DNA from: AV40 sp038230255
GTDB taxonomy: Bacteria; Verrucomicrobiota; Verrucomicrobiia; Chthoniobacterales; UBA10450
Reading direction: 5' to 3'
Length of the DNA stretch: 64,000 nucleotides
Assembly: GCA_038230255.1 (NCBI GenBank)
Contig: JBBRNP010000003.1
Span: forward strand, 1 to 64,000
In this document: piece after piece, positions 33,925 through 42,518 of the stretch
Layout of the letters: each line of letters begins with the position of its first letter
Numbering within the stretch: the first letter of the stretch is position 1
Program-made: the position numbers and the translations under genes
Notes under the pieces: model-generated
The model's database searches: none
What the model saw: the letters and a program-made list of their open reading frames with translations, nothing else
What the model was told of the DNA's origin: nothing

Positions 33925-35120
33925 TTCAGAACCGTCGATTCAGTCGTCGACTGATTCAGATCTTTAATCGCTACTTCGAGCCCGGTGGTGAAGAAGCATG
34001 GGTAAAGACGCTTGAAAGCTCTTTCTCGCTTCCGACATGCTATTTTAACAGCGCTGATTGGATTGGATCAAAGGCACCGCCATTTTGGAGCCAGGCCCTG
34101 CGGATGATTCACAATCCGGATGCGCTGCGAAAAATTCGAGAGTTTCAGAACCGCGAGCAGGCAGAAGCCTGGATCATTCAAAATGCTTTCCCGACCGGTT
34201 CAGCCGCGATTTATCGCGAAGCGAAAAGGAATCGCATCCCCGTGATCCAGTACGTGCACAACTTTCGGCCGTTCGCATTGAGTTATCTACAAGTTCAGGA
34301 CCTGGAAATTCTTCCGCATCGAACAAGGATGTATTTCACGGAGGTTGCACGAGGCTCCTGGCAGGATTCCCGGGTAAAGACGGCTTGGTTCGCGACTGTC
34401 CTTTCAATGGCGCATCTCCTCGGCTGGTTCGATGCCATCACGGTCTGGATCGCCGTCTCGGACTTTATGCGCGATCAATTCATCCGTGCAGGAGTTTCGG
34501 CCAACAAAATTTTTACGTTGCGGCATTTTTGGAGACCGATTGCTGACCCGACCGTTACTACCGACGAGAATTATTATCTTTTTATTGGGCGCCTAGTGGA
34601 ACTGAAAGGAGTGCTTGTCCTTCTCGATGTTTGGGATTGCATCCTGAAAGAAAAAGGCAGTGCCGCCCCCAAACTCGTCATTGTCGGAGAAGGATCTCTG
34701 GAAGAAATCGTGAGGCGCCGGGCCGAACGAAACTCACTCATCGATTATCGAGGTTCCGTTCCAAGCGAGACGAAACACCAACTGCTCAGCGGAATGCGCG
34801 CACTAATTGCGCCTTCGCTTTGCCTGGAATCTTTAGGACTAGTCGCCTACGAAGCTTACGATTTTGCCAAGCCTGTGTTGGCGTCGCAGGCTGGCGGCTT
34901 GGCGGAAATAGTCAAACATGAGTTGACCGGACTGACTCATGAGCCTGGCGATATCCGGCAACTTGCCAATGATGTTCTAAGACTAGAACAAAACCGCGAA
35001 GTCAGGATTGAGATGGGTAAAAAAGGGAGGGAATGGCTGCTTGCAAACGCAAACGAAGAGGAGTGGACGAAACGGTTTGCCGCAATCGTCGATTTTGCTA
35101 TCGCTCATCGTGGAAGCTAA
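33921..35120 (+). CDS. glycosyltransferase family 4
   Basis: 399 residues starting with GTG in a GTGA overlap with the polymerase gene. GT-B fold: RYFEPGGEEAWVKTLESSF at the N-terminus, PVIQYVHNFRPF, the donor domain start NYYLFIGRLVELKGVLVLLD and the active-site segment LIAPSLCLESLGLVAYEAYDFAKPVLAS (ESLGLVAYEAYDFAKPVLAS). It is the last gene of the plus-strand operon and converges with epsI-like 35230. Acceptors and donors are unknown. Confidence 0.87.
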   Translation: MIQNRRFSRRLIQIFNRYFEPGGEEAWVKTLESSFSLPTCYFNSADWIGSKAPPFWSQALRMIHNPDALRKIREFQNREQAEAWIIQNAFPTGSAAIYREAKRNRIPVIQYVHNFRPFALSYLQVQDLEILPHRTRMYFTEVARGSWQDSRVKTAWFATVLSMAHLLGWFDAITVWIAVSDFMRDQFIRAGVSANKIFTLRHFWRPIADPTVTTDENYYLFIGRLVELKGVLVLLDVWDCILKEKGSAAPKLVIVGEGSLEEIVRRRAERNSLIDYRGSVPSETKHQLLSGMRALIAPSLCLESLGLVAYEAYDFAKPVLASQAGGLAEIVKHELTGLTHEPGDIRQLANDVLRLEQNREVRIEMGKKGREWLLANANEEEWTKRFAAIVDFAIAHRGS

Positions 35121-35229
35121 ACCATTCTAAAATTTGGAACGCGAGCAACGCCGGTGGCGAAGTGCGGGTGGCTTAATACCGGCCACGACGAACTCTCACT
35201 ACTCGGACCGGTACTCGGTTTTTCCAGTC

Positions 35230-35898
35230 CTAGCCCTTTAACTGAGGAACTAGATCGCGTATAAAATTTCTGATTAGCTGATCGGTTTCCTGTTCGGACC
35301 GGCCAAAGCGCTGAAGTCCCTTTGTGATTGTGCTGACTACAGTGACGTAAGCCCATTGCTGGTTTTCGCCCTTTAAGACTCGGTCGCGGATGTCGATCCG
35401 CGTTCGCTGCAAATGCGAGGGAGTTTGGATGTCGTGACCGACGAACCAGTAGTAGTCGAGGGAATAAAGCGTGACCGGCGCACCCTTTTCAGGCTGAAAA
35501 CTACGAATATTTCGTAAGCGCGTCGCTGCCAAATTACCTTGTTTCGTCGGGATTTCCGCGACGCTGGTGTCGACGACGGTCCAACCCTGAGCTGGAAGAC
35601 AGCGCTCCGGTCGATGAATGCTTGTGGCCATGTCCGGGCCGGACAAAACAATGGAAACGAAGATCTGGTCTCCGCGGGCGTTTGTATAAAGCTTCCGGAC
35701 AAATTGCGTGTCCGGCCCCAGGATGTCCTTCTCGCCTTGCAAAACCGGCTGATCGTTGCCGTACCATTCTCCGACAAAAGTTGGCAGCGCCATGTTTATT
35801 GCGGCCGGTTGAATTTCGATTTTCTTTGGCAGAAGAACAACCGATCCAAGACCAAACAGAAGGATCGCCTCGAGTGATAGCAGACGCTTAATTGTCAT
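35230..35898 (-). CDS. EpsI-type exosortase-associated protein
   Basis: 222 residues: one N-terminal membrane helix (about 7-24) and an EpsI domain with the signature IHRPERCLPAQGW, LYSLDYYWFVG and the C-terminal motif. In PEP-CTERM systems EpsI proteins are encoded with, or fused to, exosortases and support export of exopolysaccharide; their chemistry is unknown. Its start overlaps the exosortase 3' end by 11 bp. It is the last gene of the minus-strand glycan operon. Confidence 0.88.
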   Translation of the reverse strand: MTIKRLLSLEAILLFGLGSVVLLPKKIEIQPAAINMALPTFVGEWYGNDQPVLQGEKDILGPDTQFVRKLYTNARGDQIFVSIVLSGPDMATSIHRPERCLPAQGWTVVDTSVAEIPTKQGNLAATRLRNIRSFQPEKGAPVTLYSLDYYWFVGHDIQTPSHLQRTRIDIRDRVLKGENQQWAYVTVVSTITKGLQRFGRSEQETDQLIRNFIRDLVPQLKG

Positions 35899-36850
35899 GA
35901 TCTGTCGCTATCTTGTCCGGCCCCGTTTCTTTGGCCGTCTTCAGGTTGACCAGCTTGCTAAATCCAAACATGGCGAGAAGCGCGATTGGAAAAAAGAACC
36001 ACCCGGAATAATCGTGATACACTCCGGCCGCCAACTTCGGATCGATAAATTTTGCGACCAAGACGACCGTGAAAAGGCGGCCAATATTGCCGACGATGGC
36101 AAAGACGACCGAGAAGGCGAAGATGACGATCTTTTTCCAAAGCCGGTCCTGAGTCAGGTGAACGTAAACAGCCGTCAACATCGCCATTGCTGTAAGGGAC
36201 CGGATCCCGCTGCATCCTTCCGCGATCATGAAATTAAATTTGCCGTCACTGGCGTTGAGAGTGGTCCCAACGGCGTCGATGTGAAGTCCGACCAACTTGC
36301 TTAAGAGGCCGATCGCCGAAGTGATTACAAACTGGAGACGAAAGGTCGCTTGCTCGATTGCTCCGAACGGAATGAGAAAAATCAAAAATGCGCAGGGAAA
36401 AAGGATGATCCGCGCGACTTGTTTTCCCCACAGATAAAGGACGGCCCCGTAAATCAGAAACGGGATCGAGCCGAGAGCCAGTCGTGGCTGCAAGCAACGC
36501 GCGCTCAACACGAAAAGAAGAATTCCGATACCGACGAAAATGAGACCCTTGTTATCCCCGCTCTTTGGCGCCTGCGCGATCTCCCGGCGATGATACCAAA
36601 TCAGTCCGGCAAAAACGATGGGGACTATTTTAGAGTGCTCCTGGTTCGCTCCCGGGTTCCATGCCTGCCAAGCCCATGCGAACACCGAGCACGCTCCACT
36701 AATAAACGTCCCTCTGATGAACAATGGAACGAAGCCGAAAAAATAAACGAACGTGACAACGATCGTCGCAAGTAACAGTGCGCCGGCAGGCTCGCGGCGG
36801 ATTGCTTCAGTTATTCCCTGAAACCACATCCGCCTTGTCGGTTGATTCAT
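35888..36850 (-). CDS. exosortase/archaeosortase family protein
   Basis: 320 residues, about eight membrane helices. The proposed catalytic triad is visible: Cys213 in IAEGCSGIRSL, Arg258 in GNIGRLFTVV and His279 in YHDYSGW. Exosortases cleave and transfer proteins with C-terminal sorting signals (PEP-CTERM) to a carrier, probably extracellular polysaccharide. No PEP-CTERM substrate is recognised in this window. The gene lies in a polysaccharide operon next to epsI, as is usual, 3 bp after the nucleotide-sugar dehydrogenase. Confidence 0.93.
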   Translation of the reverse strand: MNQPTRRMWFQGITEAIRREPAGALLLATIVVTFVYFFGFVPLFIRGTFISGACSVFAWAWQAWNPGANQEHSKIVPIVFAGLIWYHRREIAQAPKSGDNKGLIFVGIGILLFVLSARCLQPRLALGSIPFLIYGAVLYLWGKQVARIILFPCAFLIFLIPFGAIEQATFRLQFVITSAIGLLSKLVGLHIDAVGTTLNASDGKFNFMIAEGCSGIRSLTAMAMLTAVYVHLTQDRLWKKIVIFAFSVVFAIVGNIGRLFTVVLVAKFIDPKLAAGVYHDYSGWFFFPIALLAMFGFSKLVNLKTAKETGPDKIATDHDN

Positions 36851-36853
36851 CAG

Positions 36854-38107
36854 CTAAAGCTGCCAGGTGGCGAGAACTTTGGTAGCAGAAGAAAATTTCA
36901 CGCTGCGATACTGCGGCCACGGACAGCAGACTACGGCAAGATCGACATCCTGCCGTTTGCTCAGGTCATTTACGTCCGCCAGGAATTCGAACTCATGCAG
37001 TGCAGGGCTATTTTCCGGATTCGCCGCGAAGTCATGGACTAGGACGCTGTATCCTTGTCGTTTGAGATTTTGCGCTAAATGAAGCCCGGCGGATTCCTCG
37101 GTAATATAGGTATCGGGCTTATAAGACATTCCCAGAACAAGCACAGTCGCCCCGCCCGGAACCAGGCTCGTGACCTTCTGCAGCAAGTTCGACTTGGTGA
37201 GTTCATTGACTTGATCGGAGGCTTCAGCCAGCGGCGCCTGTAATCCGGCTTCGCGAGCGGTGTAAGCGAGCAAACGATTGTCGCGCGGAAAACAGGGCCC
37301 GCCGAAGCTCAAACCGGCGCGCAGATACTTTTGGCCGATGCGCGTGTCCGTCCCGATCGCATCAAGGATCGCGTTAATGTTGGCCTTGGGAAATTGCTCC
37401 GCGATCATCCGAAGCTGGTTCGTGAAACTAATCTTCATCGTGATGTAGCTGTTCACGGAAATCTTGGTCAGCTCCGCGCTGATGATCGACATCCTGACGA
37501 TCCGGCATTTGTTGCGCGTATAGCTTCGATAAAGTTCTTCCAGCGCACCTCCACTGGTCGGATCGCTCTCGCCGATCAGCACCATGTCCGGCTCCATTAA
37601 TCCGTTGATCACATTTCCCAAAGCGATGAACTCGGGATTATAGCAAACGCTGAATTCCGACCCGCACTTCCAACCGGTTTCCTTTTCCAACATCGGAATC
37701 AGCACCGAATCGACCGCGCCCGGCGTGGTGGTTGAGCTGCAAACAAAAATGTGTCCCTTCTTTCCGGAGTCGCGAACCGCTTTGGCAACCGGTTGCATCG
37801 CCTTCAATAGGTATTCTGTGGAAAAGCTGCCGTCCGGAAGACTGGGCGACGGAGGAATAAAGAACGACGCATCGGTCGCGACCGTTTCTGAGGGATCATC
37901 GGTCGCGCGAAGACGTTCCCGGCCTTCCTGCATTGTTTCAGCGAGCAACGGCTCGTCTACCGGCGGCAGGCCCGCGTTCACCTTACGAATTTTTTCGGGA
38001 TCGATGTCGACACCGACGACTGAAAAGCCGCGAGCCGCGAAAGTCGCCGCCATACACGCGCCGAGCTTGCCCAAACCGCAAACCGAAACAGACTTAATCG
38101 ACTTCAT
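36854..38107 (-). CDS. nucleotide-sugar dehydrogenase (UDP-glucose/GDP-mannose dehydrogenase family)
   Basis: 417 residues. NAD-binding motif SVCGLGKLGACMAATFAARG at 9-27, catalytic Cys272 in SFGGPCFPRDN, and the C-terminal domain with LGMSYKPDTYITEES. It oxidises C6 of a UDP- or GDP-hexose in two NAD+-dependent steps to a uronic acid for polymer building. The exact sugar (UDP-Glc, UDP-ManNAc or GDP-Man) cannot be read with certainty. One AAGATCGACATC copy (36938) encodes DVDL near the C-terminus. It sits between the exosortase and the GDP-mannose epimerase-like gene. Confidence 0.92.
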   Translation of the reverse strand: MKSIKSVSVCGLGKLGACMAATFAARGFSVVGVDIDPEKIRKVNAGLPPVDEPLLAETMQEGRERLRATDDPSETVATDASFFIPPSPSLPDGSFSTEYLLKAMQPVAKAVRDSGKKGHIFVCSSTTTPGAVDSVLIPMLEKETGWKCGSEFSVCYNPEFIALGNVINGLMEPDMVLIGESDPTSGGALEELYRSYTRNKCRIVRMSIISAELTKISVNSYITMKISFTNQLRMIAEQFPKANINAILDAIGTDTRIGQKYLRAGLSFGGPCFPRDNRLLAYTAREAGLQAPLAEASDQVNELTKSNLLQKVTSLVPGGATVLVLGMSYKPDTYITEESAGLHLAQNLKRQGYSVLVHDFAANPENSPALHEFEFLADVNDLSKRQDVDLAVVCCPWPQYRSVKFSSATKVLATWQL

Positions 38108-38140
38108 GCAATTGCGGGCCGACGCGACGGTGCCCGGAAA

Positions 38141-39148
38141 TTAACGAATCGCTTCCGCGCTTGCCGCTCGCTTCGCCGATCGCGGCGCCATTTGATCATA
38201 AATCCAGCGATAAGTGCGCTCCAAACCATCACGCAGACGCGTCGATGGTTCCCAGTTAAAAACTTTCTTGATCAATGTGTTATCACTATTGCGCCCGTTC
38301 ACGCCTTTCGGAGCGGAGAGATTGTAACGCCGCTTCAGTTTCAAGCCGGCAATGTCTTCGACAATATCGACAAGCTGATTGATCGAGACCAGCTCGCTAC
38401 TCCCAAGGTTGAGTGGCTCGACGTAATCCCCGTTCATGATCATTTGCGTGCCTTTCACGCAATCGTCGATCCATTGGAAGCTGCGGGTTTGTTTGCCGTC
38501 GCCCCAGATCTCGATCTCATGCTTCCCGGAAAGCTTGGCTTCGATCACTTTTCGACAAATCGCGGCCGGCGCTTTTTCGCGGCCGCCATCATAGGTGCCG
38601 TGCGGTCCGTAAACATTGTGATAACGCGCAATTCGAGTGGTCGTTCCAAAGTCTTCCCGAAAATGGCGGCACATTCGTTCGGAAAAAAGTTTTTCCCAAC
38701 CGTAACCGTCTTCCGGCAGCGCTGGATAAGCGTCTTCTTCTTTTAACGCGGTCACATCCGGATCGGTTTGTTTGTCGGCGGCATAAACGCACGCCGACGA
38801 CGCGTAAAAATAGCGGCTCGCGCCCGCGTCTTTCACCGCCATCAGCAAGTGGGTGTTAATCAGGACGCTCAACATGCAAAGCGCTTTGTTATTTTCGATG
38901 AAACCCATTCCGCCCATGTCGGCGGCAAGATTGTAAACAAGATCGACATCGGCCACGGCGCGCTCGCAACTTTCCTTCTCCTGAAGATCGAGCTGCAAAT
39001 TTTCCGATTCCGGAAACATTTGAAACCACTCTTCGAACGGTTTCACATCGACCACGCGAACCTTTTTACCCTGGCGAAGTAAGTCGGCCACGAGATGGCC
39101 GCCGATGAAGCCGCCCCCGCCGCAAACCACGATTTTTTCAGATTTCAT
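38141..39148 (-). CDS. NAD-dependent epimerase, GDP-mannose 3,5-epimerase-like
   Basis: From the ATG at 39148, 335 residues; the in-frame ATG at 39208 precedes it without conservation. Rossmann motif IVVCGGGGFIGGHLV; the stretch NLAADMGGMGFIENN and FYASSACVYAADKQ followed by PEDGYGWEKLFSERMC closely resemble plant and bacterial GDP-D-mannose 3,5-epimerase (with the GFI and SSACxY markers and Tyr-x3-Lys). That enzyme yields GDP-L-galactose or GDP-L-gulose for polysaccharides. It is third from the end of the minus-strand operon and contains one AAGATCGACATC copy. Confidence 0.85.
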   Translation of the reverse strand: MKSEKIVVCGGGGFIGGHLVADLLRQGKKVRVVDVKPFEEWFQMFPESENLQLDLQEKESCERAVADVDLVYNLAADMGGMGFIENNKALCMLSVLINTHLLMAVKDAGASRYFYASSACVYAADKQTDPDVTALKEEDAYPALPEDGYGWEKLFSERMCRHFREDFGTTTRIARYHNVYGPHGTYDGGREKAPAAICRKVIEAKLSGKHEIEIWGDGKQTRSFQWIDDCVKGTQMIMNGDYVEPLNLGSSELVSINQLVDIVEDIAGLKLKRRYNLSAPKGVNGRNSDNTLIKKVFNWEPSTRLRDGLERTYRWIYDQMAPRSAKRAASAEAIR

Positions 39149-39241
39149 CTTATAACTCACGCGCCTTGAACGAGCCCGGCACTTTACCGGGAAAGCGCGT
39201 AGCTTCAACCCGTAGCAAATTATACGCCTTATTCGATTGGC

Positions 39242-40000
39242 TCAGGAGTGCGGTGGTCCAAGAAGCCAATCGCGCAAGAGATAGTAAACGAACAACGAGT
39301 TATACCGCAGATAACGGGGACCCAGCCGGCGCGGCTCAGCCAGAAGTCGAAACAGCCAAGTCAGACCCAGGCGCTGCATCCATTTCGGCGCGAAGGGGCG
39401 TCGCCCGCTTAACAGCGTGAACGCATCGCCAACGGCCAGGAAAACGCCGCGGTTGTAACGCGATTGATTGTTAATGATCCATTGCTCCATTCGTCCGCCC
39501 GGCAAGGCGACCCAGACAAAGTCCGGAGCGGCATTGTTGATCGCCTGGGCGAATTGCGCTTCGTCCGAATCGGTCCATTGCCGAAAAGGTGGACTGATTG
39601 CGCCGACAATTTCGATCTCGGGTTGTAGTTCGACCGCCGTGCGCCGGAGCGCTTCGAGACATTCGTTGGTGTCGCCGAAGAAAAAGTGCCGCCACGGCCG
39701 CGGCGTGCTCTGCAAGACGTACTTCATAAAGTACGGTCCGTAGACGCGATCGGACAATCCCGCGCCGTGAAGATTCAATGCCCAAATGACCGGCATCCCA
39801 TCTGGCAACACCAAATCAAACTTTTCCATGATTCGCGCGAAATTCGAATCAAGCCGCGCTTCGGCCAGGATGTGCGTGTTGGCGGGACAGATGGCGGTCG
39901 GGCGCGGTTCGCGCGCGAGTGCCTGAATAATTTCGAAGGCAGACTGATAAGTCACGCACGCTACCGGTGTTCCCAAGACGTTTACTTTTTCAATCTCCAT
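39242..40000 (-). CDS. WecG/TagA/CpsF family glycosyltransferase (GT26)
   Basis: 252 residues. The GT26 block is TAICPANTHILAEARLDSNF, then LVLPDGMPVIWALNLHGAGL with the catalytic Asp, and FFFGDTNECLEALRRTA and WVALPGGRMEQWI. Members transfer ManNAc, ManNAcA or glucosyl units to a prenyl-linked acceptor at the membrane. It is the first gene of the minus-strand operon (GT26, epimerase, dehydrogenase, exosortase, EpsI). Two 27-bp palindromes lie 116-195 bp upstream of its start, probably operators of the adjacent winged-helix regulator. Confidence 0.88.
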   Translation of the reverse strand: MEIEKVNVLGTPVACVTYQSAFEIIQALAREPRPTAICPANTHILAEARLDSNFARIMEKFDLVLPDGMPVIWALNLHGAGLSDRVYGPYFMKYVLQSTPRPWRHFFFGDTNECLEALRRTAVELQPEIEIVGAISPPFRQWTDSDEAQFAQAINNAAPDFVWVALPGGRMEQWIINNQSRYNRGVFLAVGDAFTLLSGRRPFAPKWMQRLGLTWLFRLLAEPRRLGPRYLRYNSLFVYYLLRDWLLGPPHS

Positions 40001-40115
40001 CGCTTCCAGTCGACTGTAGCATACCGACTACTGGCACAGGCACGCCAATCCACGCCGTAAGACGAGGCGGCCGGCAGTCGTTTGAAGCGCGCTGGCCACA
40101 ACACGGTGCGACTGC

Positions 40116-40142
40116 AACTCGAATGCTTATAGCATTCAAGTT
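40116..40142. promoter_or_regulatory. 27-bp palindrome, operator candidate 1
   Basis: AACTCGAATGC-TTATA-GCATTCAAGTT, 11-bp arms (one mismatch) around 5 bases. It is upstream of the GT26 operon start at 40000 and matches the palindromes at 40169 and 40614. Confidence 0.65.
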
Positions 40143-40168
40143 TTGCGATCTCCGCGTCGCCCAAGCAG

Positions 40169-40195
40169 AAGTTGAATGCTATAAGCATTCAACTT
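40169..40195. promoter_or_regulatory. 27-bp palindrome, operator candidate 2
   Basis: AAGTTGAATGC-TATAA-GCATTCAACTT, perfect 11-bp arms. It overlaps the stop codon of the winged-helix gene and lies upstream of the GT26 operon; centre-to-centre distance to operator 1 is 53 bp. A terminator role is less likely because no T-run follows on the minus strand. Confidence 0.65.
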
Positions 40196-40581
40196 TTCGA
40201 ACGTGGATTTGAAAATATCCCCCAGCTCGGCGGCCGATTCGGGCGCATCGCTCTGCCTTTGCGGCGTCCTCTCCCAGCGCTAACACGTGAGGCTCGACAC
40301 AATTCCGAAGCCTTCGTGTGTGGAAGCCGTTCGCTCATTTCGGCAATGCGTGTGACTTCTCGAAATAGCGGGTGAGCGCTGTTTGGCGCGTAGAATCGAT
40401 GGTATCCGTTCGAATGACTGGTCACCAGTCCGATCGTAGCGAGCCTTTTCAATTCATCCTGGATAGTGCGGAGCGCAAGATCGCTTTCTCTCATTATCTC
40501 TCGAACGTATCGCGGCCGCTTTTTGCTACCGAAAAGTAATCGAAAGATCTCGGCTCGCGCCTTCGGAAATAAAACGTCCAA
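40189..40581 (-). CDS. winged-helix transcriptional regulator (MNT-associated type, nucleotidyltransferase part absent)
   Basis: 130 residues. Residues 5-75 form a winged helix: PKARAEIFRLLFGSKKRPRY, then VREIMRESDLALRTIQDELKRL (recognition helix) and GLVTSHSNGYHRFYAPNSAHPLF. The same domain is often fused to a nucleotidyltransferase of MNT type, with PLF leading into it; here the C-terminal 50 residues are basic and low in order, with no nucleotidyltransferase. Perfect 27-bp palindromes lie 33 bp upstream of its start and at its stop codon, so it probably represses itself and the GT26 operon downstream. Confidence 0.75.
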   Translation of the reverse strand: MDVLFPKARAEIFRLLFGSKKRPRYVREIMRESDLALRTIQDELKRLATIGLVTSHSNGYHRFYAPNSAHPLFREVTRIAEMSERLPHTKASELCRASRVSAGRGRRKGRAMRPNRPPSWGIFSNPRSKS

Positions 40582-40613
40582 AACGGTTTGTTTCGACTTT
40601 ATTTCTCGATCTT

Positions 40614-40640
40614 AACTTGAATGCTTATTGCATTCAAGTT
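40614..40640. promoter_or_regulatory. 27-bp palindrome, operator candidate 3
   Basis: AACTTGAATGC-TTATT-GCATTCAAGTT, perfect 11-bp arms. It lies 33-59 bp upstream of the start of the winged-helix gene at 40581, the position expected for autoregulation. Confidence 0.7.
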
Positions 40641-40689
40641 TGAATCAAACCGCGTTCCTAAAGCGTTTATGGTCGGAAAGGCCGTGCGT

Positions 40690-42483
40690 TTACACCTTGC
40701 GGCCGAATTTCTTTTCCAGCTCCGCGTTTGAAATTTGAATCATAGTGGGCCGGCCGTGCGGACAGCAGTAAGGCAGATCGCATTCCAGCAGATCTTGAAT
40801 CAGCTTCTCCACTTCGAGATAGCGCAACGGATCGTTCGCTTTCACGGCGTGCCGGCACACAGTTTTCGCGATCATGTCCTCGCCTAAACGGAGAGGTGAA
40901 CTGCGATCGTTCGCGCTCTTGAGATCGTCGATCACTTTGCGCATGAACTGCGCGCCGTCGCTCACATTTAGAAATCCGGGTAAGCTGTCGATCTTAAACG
41001 TGTTCGGCCCGAAACTATCGATCCCGATTCCCATCTTCTGCAAGATCGACATGTTCTGCTCAATCCAATCGGAGTCGCGCGGCGGCAATTCGAAGGTTTG
41101 GGTAATGAGAAGTTTTTGCGACGGGACCCCCTGCTCTTCCATTCGTCGCCGCAATTCCTCGAATAAGATCCGTTCGTGCGCCGCGTGTTGATCGACCAGC
41201 ACCAGTCCGTCCGCGTTCTCCATCAGTACATAGAGCTTGTTAAGTACGCCGATGATCTGGAATTGCTTCTGTGTGTGAGACTTCGCTTCTTCGTCGCGAC
41301 GCGCATCGTGGTAGGGGCGATTGACCTCAATCGCCTGCGGGCGGTTCGGTGAACCGCCCCTACCTGATTCAAACTGCGGCAATTCGCGATGCGATTCTTC
41401 CGGGACAATGACTTGCGGTCGCAACGTTAGATCGACAGCGGGTTGGGTGGACGTTGCAATTGGCGCGCGAAATTTCTCCTGCCACTCAGCTCGACCGCGC
41501 CCGAGCGTTTCCTGAATACAACGCGCGACCGCTTCCCGAACGCCATTCGGATCCCGAAAACGCACTTCACGTTTGGCCGGGTGCACGTTTACGTCCACCG
41601 CGCCGGGATCGAGTTCGAGAAAAAGGAAAGTCACCGGATATTGTCCTTTCATCAACGCGGTGTGATAACCTTCTCGGACCGCCGCGGTTATGACCGGACT
41701 TTCAATCGCGCGGCCGTTTACAAAAACGAGCTGTTGCGCGCGGGTTTGCCGGCTTAGTCCGGCACGACCGATCAATCCGCTGATCTGCACGTGCGACGGA
41801 CCTGAATCATCCAGAGGAATCAGCTGCTGCAACAATTCGTTTCCGTAAAGATCGCGAATTCGATCGGTTAACGTCGCAGTCGCGGGAAGTTGAAACACGA
41901 CCCGATCGTCGCGGGCGAACGTGAACGCGATCTGGGCATGGCCGATTGCCTGCAAATGAAGTTGGTGTTCGATGTTGCGACTCTCGGTATTTTCCGCGCG
42001 CAAGAATTTGCGGCGTGCCGGGACGTTGTAAAAGAGCGAGCGCACTTCGACTTGGGTGCCCGGCGCTTCGCCGCCGTCGCGCGCGATGTCGATCTTGCCG
42101 CCGTTAACGAGAATTTCAGTGCCGGCGACTGCATCGTGTTCGCGAGTCGTCAGGCGAAAACGCGATACGCTGGCGATGCTCGGCAAAGCTTCGCCGCGAA
42201 AACCAAGAGTGCCGATCGCTTCCAGATCGGAGACCGACCGGATTTTGCTGGTCGCATGGCGTTCGAGCGAAAGCAAAGCATCGTCGCGATCCATCCCGGA
42301 GCCATCGTCGATCACTCGCATCATCGAAATTCCCCCGCGCCGAATGAGGATTTCTATCTTGCGCGCGCCGGCGTCGATGCTGTTCTCGACCAGCTCTTTC
42401 ACCACGGACGCCGGTCGTTCCACCACTTCGCCGGCGGCCACCTGGCTGGCCACTGTTTCTGGAAGGAGGCGAATGCAACTCAT
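40690..42483 (-). CDS. mutL: DNA mismatch repair protein MutL
   Basis: 597 residues. The N-terminal GHKL ATPase has ENSIDAGARKIEI (Mg-ATP Asn), DDGSGM, TRGFRGEALPSIASVS-like GTLGFRGEALPSIA and the transducer with GRAIESPVI. The C-terminal dimerisation domain follows from about 410 (QIIGVLNKLYVLMENADGL) and ends with the CPHGRPT zinc/clamp motif (CCPHGRPTMIQIS). MutL links mismatch recognition by MutS to strand removal. The linker (about 374-391) is encoded by a 53-bp palindromic repeat that is elsewhere intergenic. Three copies of AAGATCGACA lie in the gene. No mutS is in view. Confidence 0.97.
   Translation of the reverse strand: MSCIRLLPETVASQVAAGEVVERPASVVKELVENSIDAGARKIEILIRRGGISMMRVIDDGSGMDRDDALLSLERHATSKIRSVSDLEAIGTLGFRGEALPSIASVSRFRLTTREHDAVAGTEILVNGGKIDIARDGGEAPGTQVEVRSLFYNVPARRKFLRAENTESRNIEHQLHLQAIGHAQIAFTFARDDRVVFQLPATATLTDRIRDLYGNELLQQLIPLDDSGPSHVQISGLIGRAGLSRQTRAQQLVFVNGRAIESPVITAAVREGYHTALMKGQYPVTFLFLELDPGAVDVNVHPAKREVRFRDPNGVREAVARCIQETLGRGRAEWQEKFRAPIATSTQPAVDLTLRPQVIVPEESHRELPQFESGRGGSPNRPQAIEVNRPYHDARRDEEAKSHTQKQFQIIGVLNKLYVLMENADGLVLVDQHAAHERILFEELRRRMEEQGVPSQKLLITQTFELPPRDSDWIEQNMSILQKMGIGIDSFGPNTFKIDSLPGFLNVSDGAQFMRKVIDDLKSANDRSSPLRLGEDMIAKTVCRHAVKANDPLRYLEVEKLIQDLLECDLPYCCPHGRPTMIQISNAELEKKFGRKV
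41311..41363. repeat. 53-bp palindromic repeat R2, copy inside mutL
   Basis: 51 of 53 bases match the intergenic copy at 14957-15009. Read on the minus strand it encodes GRGGSPNRPQAIEVNRPY of the MutL linker without breaking the frame. Confidence 0.88.
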
Positions 42484-42486
42484 GAA

Positions 42487-42511
42487 GAGGTTGAGGCGTT
42501 GAGCAGTTGAG
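42487..42511. repeat. GTTGAG array, left of second four-helix-bundle gene
   Basis: GAGGTTGAGGCGTTGAGCAG then TTGAG, three units, starting 4 bp from the mutL start codon. Inverted counterpart at 42899-42940. Confidence 0.65.
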
Positions 42512-42518
42512 AAGACGA

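Noticed and set aside
40169..40195. Rho-independent terminator of the winged-helix gene
   Set aside because: The stem is strong but AT-rich, no T-run follows on the minus strand, and the same palindrome occurs upstream of the gene, which fits an operator better.
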